Assembly (NCBI GenBank): GCA_900313475.1
Contig: OMRJ01000063.1
Span: forward strand, 1 to 8,831
Source: an uncultured Eubacteriales bacterium
Lineage (GTDB): Bacteria; Bacillota; Clostridia; Oscillospirales; Acutalibacteraceae
DNA: 8,831 nt
Direction: 5' to 3'
The notes below the pieces were generated by a model. The model had not been told where the DNA came from. It was given only the letters and a program-made list of their open reading frames with translations, and did not search any database. Below, in pieces: positions 6,125 through 8,831 of the stretch. The position numbers and the translations under genes are program-made. Each line of letters begins with the position of its first letter. Within the stretch, counting starts at the first letter, position 1.

Positions 6125-6151
6125 CTATCCATGGAAATAACCATGGCATAG
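6125..6151. repeat. Inverted repeat abutting the membrane-protein stop codon
   Basis: CTATCCATGG (6125-6134) and CCATGG-C-ATAG (6141-6151) are inverted copies of each other, apart from one extra C, around AAATAA. It touches the stop codon at 6152. As RNA it would form a stable stem at the end of the coding region, followed on the minus strand by TGTTTG. It could be a first, weak terminator, an mRNA-stability stem or a protein-binding site. Confidence 0.5.
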
Positions 6152-6604
6152 TTACTTTACGGATTTCCCTAATGAATTAACTAAAAAAATGAGGATAAGC
6201 CAGAGTAATAGAATATTGGCAGCGAAAATCGCATAAGAGAATGCTGATCCACATCTGAGAAGATAAAGCAAGTAATTACTGGAAAGATCCATATTGGTGG
6301 GAATTAGAAATGCACAACTAATAATTATCAGTAAGACACACGCAATTCCTGCCAAGCGAAAATAGTCTGCTAAAACGCCCAAGAGAGTTTTTGCAGGGTA
6401 TTCTTTGTCCGTTTTTCCTTTTAGGTCTTTGGCATACTGGCTTCCTAAGAGGGCTGATACAGCTGCAATATACACGCCCATTGCAATGGATGCTACGGTG
6501 ATAGCGGCTTCCGCAACAGCATAAAACTCCCAGTTGAAGAAAAACGCCATGAGAAAAATCCCAACAAAGCAAACAAGAAGAAGTATTTTGTGCCGCCTAT
6601 ACAT
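6152..6604 (-). CDS. Four-helix integral membrane protein of unknown function (150 aa)
   Basis: I do not recognise the family. Four hydrophobic segments stand out: about residues 7-23 (ILLLVCFVGIFLMAFFF), 28-54 (a long one containing VASIAMGVYIAAVSALLG), 85-101 (IACVLLIIISCAFLI) and 119-142 (IFAANILLLWLILIFLV). The loop between helices 2 and 3 is basic (KDLKGKTDKEYPAK), and both termini are basic too (MYRRHK at the start, GKSVK at the end). This predicts both ends and the central loop in the cytoplasm. The start is ATG 6602-6604, 7 nt after GAGGTG, which itself overlaps the last codons and TGA of the upstream gene. With only 6 nt between genes, translation is probably coupled to the 261-residue protein, so the two are likely partners. 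Small membrane proteins paired with a soluble sensor or effector are common in abortive-infection systems, but no known one is identified here. Confidence 0.8.
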   Translation of the reverse strand: MYRRHKILLLVCFVGIFLMAFFFNWEFYAVAEAAITVASIAMGVYIAAVSALLGSQYAKDLKGKTDKEYPAKTLLGVLADYFRLAGIACVLLIIISCAFLIPTNMDLSSNYLLYLLRCGSAFSYAIFAANILLLWLILIFLVNSLGKSVK

Positions 6605-6610
6605 AAGGGA

Positions 6611-7396
6611 TCACCTCAGCTCGCGCAACAGAAGGTTCCTCACTTCTGTGGGGTCAAAATGTTCATTTTCATCTTTCACAGGAGAAATAACGAGGTGCTT
6701 TAATACTGATGAGAAGTCAAAAGTATGCTCAACTCCTGCGTCGTCGCTCCCGATAATTACAACATTTTCAAACTCACCCTTATGACGGCTGAAAACGTCA
6801 ATAATTTGCCTTCCGCCACCATGTACTGGAATATCTCCATATGCAACCTTTAACTGAATTTTACTCGGCAAATCCTGTCCCCAGATATTTCCCACTTGGG
6901 CGAACAAATCGCTACTCCGTCCAAATAGGTTATCCACTTGAGTATACTGGAATCCCCGTATAGTTTTTATCTTGCTGCAGAACTCATCAACTGAGGTATA
7001 GATGTTATTAATTTGAAAGTCTTTTTGGAGCGTGTCGCTGAGATATTGCTGTAAAAAGCTACGCCTTGTAAGATCATTTAGGTACAGGAAATGCGTGTTA
7101 CAGTCATAGCAGGCAAAAAACTGTTGCCGCGGCTCAATTTGTTCTTTGGAACGTGGGTTAGGTTCTTTTTCACCAGTCTCCTTGTTGATGACATAATCTC
7201 TGAATCGAACAGCATCATCGTAATCACATGCCATCCAGAAAAAACGATCTTCGATGATGTCCATTTCGATAGAATACAAATACTTCTGGCGATCAGGTTT
7301 GTATGTTCGGAGGCCCACTTTAAGAACTTGCTGAAAATCATCCATCGAAGCCTCACGAGTGCCATCTACGCGAAGGAGAAAATTACAAAACTTCAA
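6611..7396 (-). CDS. Soluble protein of unknown family, partner of the membrane protein (261 aa)
   Basis: I do not recognise the family. The start is a TTG (7394-7396) with a perfect AGGAGGT (7405-7411) 8 nt upstream; no ATG fits. No signal peptide or membrane segment is seen, so it should be cytoplasmic. The N-terminal half is rich in beta-type and aromatic segments (YLYSIEMDIIEDRFFWMACDY, QFFACYDCNTHFLYLNDLTRR). The middle is helical and charged (LQQYLSDTLQKDFQINNIY, FCSKIKTIRGFQY). The C-terminal third contains VVIIGSDDAGVEHTFDF and ends in a basic helix (VRNLLLRELR). CYDC alone is too little for a zinc site. It sits 36 bp after the Res-like gene and is translationally coupled to the membrane protein, so all three appear to form one operon. 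A role in phage defence or in regulating the restriction enzyme is inferred from neighbours only. Confidence 0.82.
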   Translation of the reverse strand: MKFCNFLLRVDGTREASMDDFQQVLKVGLRTYKPDRQKYLYSIEMDIIEDRFFWMACDYDDAVRFRDYVINKETGEKEPNPRSKEQIEPRQQFFACYDCNTHFLYLNDLTRRSFLQQYLSDTLQKDFQINNIYTSVDEFCSKIKTIRGFQYTQVDNLFGRSSDLFAQVGNIWGQDLPSKIQLKVAYGDIPVHGGGRQIIDVFSRHKGEFENVVIIGSDDAGVEHTFDFSSVLKHLVISPVKDENEHFDPTEVRNLLLRELR

Positions 7397-7432
7397 AGCA
7401 AAGGACCTCCTTTAATCGAAATTAGCCTGCGT

Positions 7433-8831
7433 TTACAGTGCCCTTATCGTCTCCACAAACTGGCTCATGCTGACAGCTCCCGGCAGGAGATTTTCTCCAT
7501 CCCGGAACACCATGTAATACCGGTACTGGCTCCCGGCGGCAGTCCGCCACGCGCGTCCCAGCTCAATCTTCTCCCGGCTGTCATCGTTTTTCAGGTGCTC
7601 GCCCTTGGTTTCGACAAAGATAATCTTGCCGCTCTGTGTCATAATCATAATGTCCGGGTAGTGCTTGATATAGCCATTGATGGCAAAGCCATGCCGGGAG
7701 AGATTGCGATGCCACCAGCGAACATTCGGTAAGGCTGTCAACTCCATGATTAAATCCTGTTCCAGTTTGTTGATGTCACCATCCTCAGCTTCGTACAAAG
7801 AACCGCCATAAATATCTGTGCTGGTTGCGGGATGAATGACTGTCGGAAGCCGATAGGACGGCTGGCATACGATCCGTTCGGTTTCCAGCCATTTTGAAAA
7901 GGTTTCCCGATAATGTGCATCCAGTAGGGATTCAATCTTTTCCTTGATTTTCTTAGCGTATCCCAGCGGGGCCTTCTCCATAGCGGCGATCTGTGCCTTG
8001 TCCATATCATCCACGATGCGGTTTATGTAGGATTTCAGTTCGGCAGCGTCCACCATGTTCAGCTTATTGAGTTGATTGAACATCATGTCCTTGCATTGGC
8101 GCACACGGCTTTCAGGCGGAAGGTTATTGAAGTATTCCTTGAAATACCGCTGTTCTGCGCTGGTCATTTTGAATACCTTGGGCAATCCGCCCTCATTTGC
8201 CCGCACATCGACCTCGGCAATCTCATCATCAGCTGCGGCAAAATCAATGTCGTATGCCTTACCTTTCAGCGTGAAGCCTTCAGCAAGCTGTTCTTTTTCC
8301 AGCAATTCCAGCGTACCTTCCGTAAACAGGGTATCGGGGATCACCTGGAAAAACTGTGGGATCATGAGCGTTTCAAGGTCACTTTGGAATTGAGGACGAA
8401 CACGGAAAGTAGCCACTTGCTCCCGCACCTCCCAAGGAAGATTTTGAATCTGAGGATCATCCTGTCCCTGTTTTACGGCGTTGTTGTAGGCTTCACCGGC
8501 TTTATTGGCATCATCCAGCATACTGTCGGCTTTCGGGGTGATTTCTGCGGATTTTTCCTGTTCCCGGCGGCGTTCCAGTTCTGCACCGATGGATTTCCCA
8601 TCCAGCCCTGCAAAATCGTCCTGCTCCGTTTCCGAAGGGACTTCCGTATCGGAAACTCCTTGCAGTTCGGTAATGCCGATCTGCACTGGGGGCTGCTCCG
8701 AGCCCTGGGGCTTCACAGACTCAGCCAGACGGTAATCCTTGTCACTGAATCCTGCACTGTTCAATCCCTTGATGATGTGCTGCACGGTAGTGTTAAAATC
8801 GTTGGAGGAAGTCAGCACATAGGACATATTC
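7433..8831 (-). CDS. Type III restriction (Res)-like helicase/endonuclease, C-terminal part (runs off right edge)
   Basis: The frame is open to the window edge. The ATG at 8825-8827 is internal, because an Asn codon precedes it and the residues after it (SYVLTSSNDFN, TVQHIIKGLN) resemble the end of a helicase core. About 465 residues are visible; full Res-like proteins are usually around 900-1,000, so the DEAD-box ATPase motifs should lie to the right. Counting from that internal Met, a linker rich in Glu and Gln covers about 50-120 and a helical region about 200-320. A PD-(D/E)XK nuclease closes the protein: HYPD with D392 and FVETKGEHL with E406 and K408, all the expected catalytic residues. 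Res subunits cut DNA away from unmethylated sites in an ATP-dependent complex with a Mod methyltransferase. Mod is not in the window and would be expected upstream. A stand-alone helicase-nuclease defence protein is the alternative. The TAA stop is at 7433-7435, and the next gene begins 36 bp later. Confidence 0.85.
   Translation of the reverse strand, partial: NMSYVLTSSNDFNTTVQHIIKGLNSAGFSDKDYRLAESVKPQGSEQPPVQIGITELQGVSDTEVPSETEQDDFAGLDGKSIGAELERRREQEKSAEITPKADSMLDDANKAGEAYNNAVKQGQDDPQIQNLPWEVREQVATFRVRPQFQSDLETLMIPQFFQVIPDTLFTEGTLELLEKEQLAEGFTLKGKAYDIDFAAADDEIAEVDVRANEGGLPKVFKMTSAEQRYFKEYFNNLPPESRVRQCKDMMFNQLNKLNMVDAAELKSYINRIVDDMDKAQIAAMEKAPLGYAKKIKEKIESLLDAHYRETFSKWLETERIVCQPSYRLPTVIHPATSTDIYGGSLYEAEDGDINKLEQDLIMELTALPNVRWWHRNLSRHGFAINGYIKHYPDIMIMTQSGKIIFVETKGEHLKNDDSREKIELGRAWRTAAGSQYRYYMVFRDGENLLPGAVSMSQFVETIRAL

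Larger units (their letters stand above)
3917..8831. mobile_element. Left end of a serine-recombinase integrative element (right end outside window)
   Basis: The inferred element starts somewhere between about 3870 and 3957 and continues past the right edge. The evidence is a serine recombinase close to the boundary, a broken host gene at the boundary, a repeat cluster and terminators at its outer end, and restriction-type cargo. All element genes run on the minus strand towards the junction. No conjugation or replication genes are visible in this part, so it may be an integrative conjugative element, a mobilisable island or a prophage-like island. The left boundary is approximate because the matching attachment site is not in the window. 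Confidence 0.6.

Noticed and set aside
6152..7396. Direct assignment of the gene pair to the Kiwa system
   Set aside because: Only the membrane-plus-soluble layout is similar. The gene order differs and no KwaB domain signature can be recognised by eye.
7091..7732. Plus-strand open frame of 213 codons
   Set aside because: It is antisense across the junction of the Res-like gene and the 261-residue gene, with no ribosome site and no family features.
1..8831. CRISPR arrays, tRNA and rRNA genes
   Set aside because: No regularly spaced repeats, tRNA cloverleaf with conserved arms or rRNA-like sequence were seen on either strand. In particular no tRNA lies at the element boundary, so integration is not into a tRNA gene here.

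Overview
The window looks like part of a chromosome from a Gram-positive, anaerobic gut-type Firmicute (class Clostridia; an Oscillospiraceae/Ruminococcaceae-like lineage is my best guess). The grounds are strong AGGAGG ribosome sites, AT-rich intergenic DNA with sigma-A-like promoters, an AddB-type recombination subunit, and a clostridial-style serine recombinase. There are two blocks: ordinary chromosome on the left (about 1-3900) and the left end of an integrated mobile element on the right (about 3900-8831). The assignment comes from reading the sequence; no database search was possible.

Left block. A minus-strand pair reads leftwards: a 116-residue single-span membrane protein (2107-2457), then addB (2029 down to base 1, running off the edge). 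addB encodes the helicase-nuclease subunit that works with AddA in double-strand-break repair. The pair diverges from a plus-strand Gfo/Idh/MocA-family NAD(P)-dependent oxidoreductase (2642-3691). Facing promoters sit between them, and a palindrome overlaps the -10 box on the oxidoreductase side. After the oxidoreductase comes a near-consensus promoter with an extended -10 (3738-3766), a leader and a ribosome site. They drive an open reading frame that stops after only 24 codons (3842-3916). I read this as the 5' stump of a host gene cut by the mobile element.

Right block, all genes on the minus strand. From the junction inwards there is about 330 bp without a convincing gene, holding an inverted/direct-repeat cluster (3957-4012, att-like) and two strong terminators pointing in opposite directions. 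Next come a 143-residue protein of unknown family (4251-4682) and a 400-residue serine recombinase (4697-5899), which are probably cotranscribed. A short possible leader ORF overlaps the recombinase start. Upstream, and ending at a hairpin at 6053-6077, is a three-gene operon. It holds the C-terminal half of a type III restriction (Res)-like helicase/PD-(D/E)XK nuclease (7433-8831, continues off the right edge), an unrecognised 261-residue soluble protein (6611-7396) and a 150-residue four-helix membrane protein (6152-6604).

Interpretation: an integrative element carried by a serine recombinase has inserted into a gene next to the oxidoreductase, and it delivers a defence-type cargo at this end. 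The most interesting unknown is the soluble/membrane gene pair downstream of the Res-like gene, which could be an undescribed anti-phage module or an accessory part of the restriction system.
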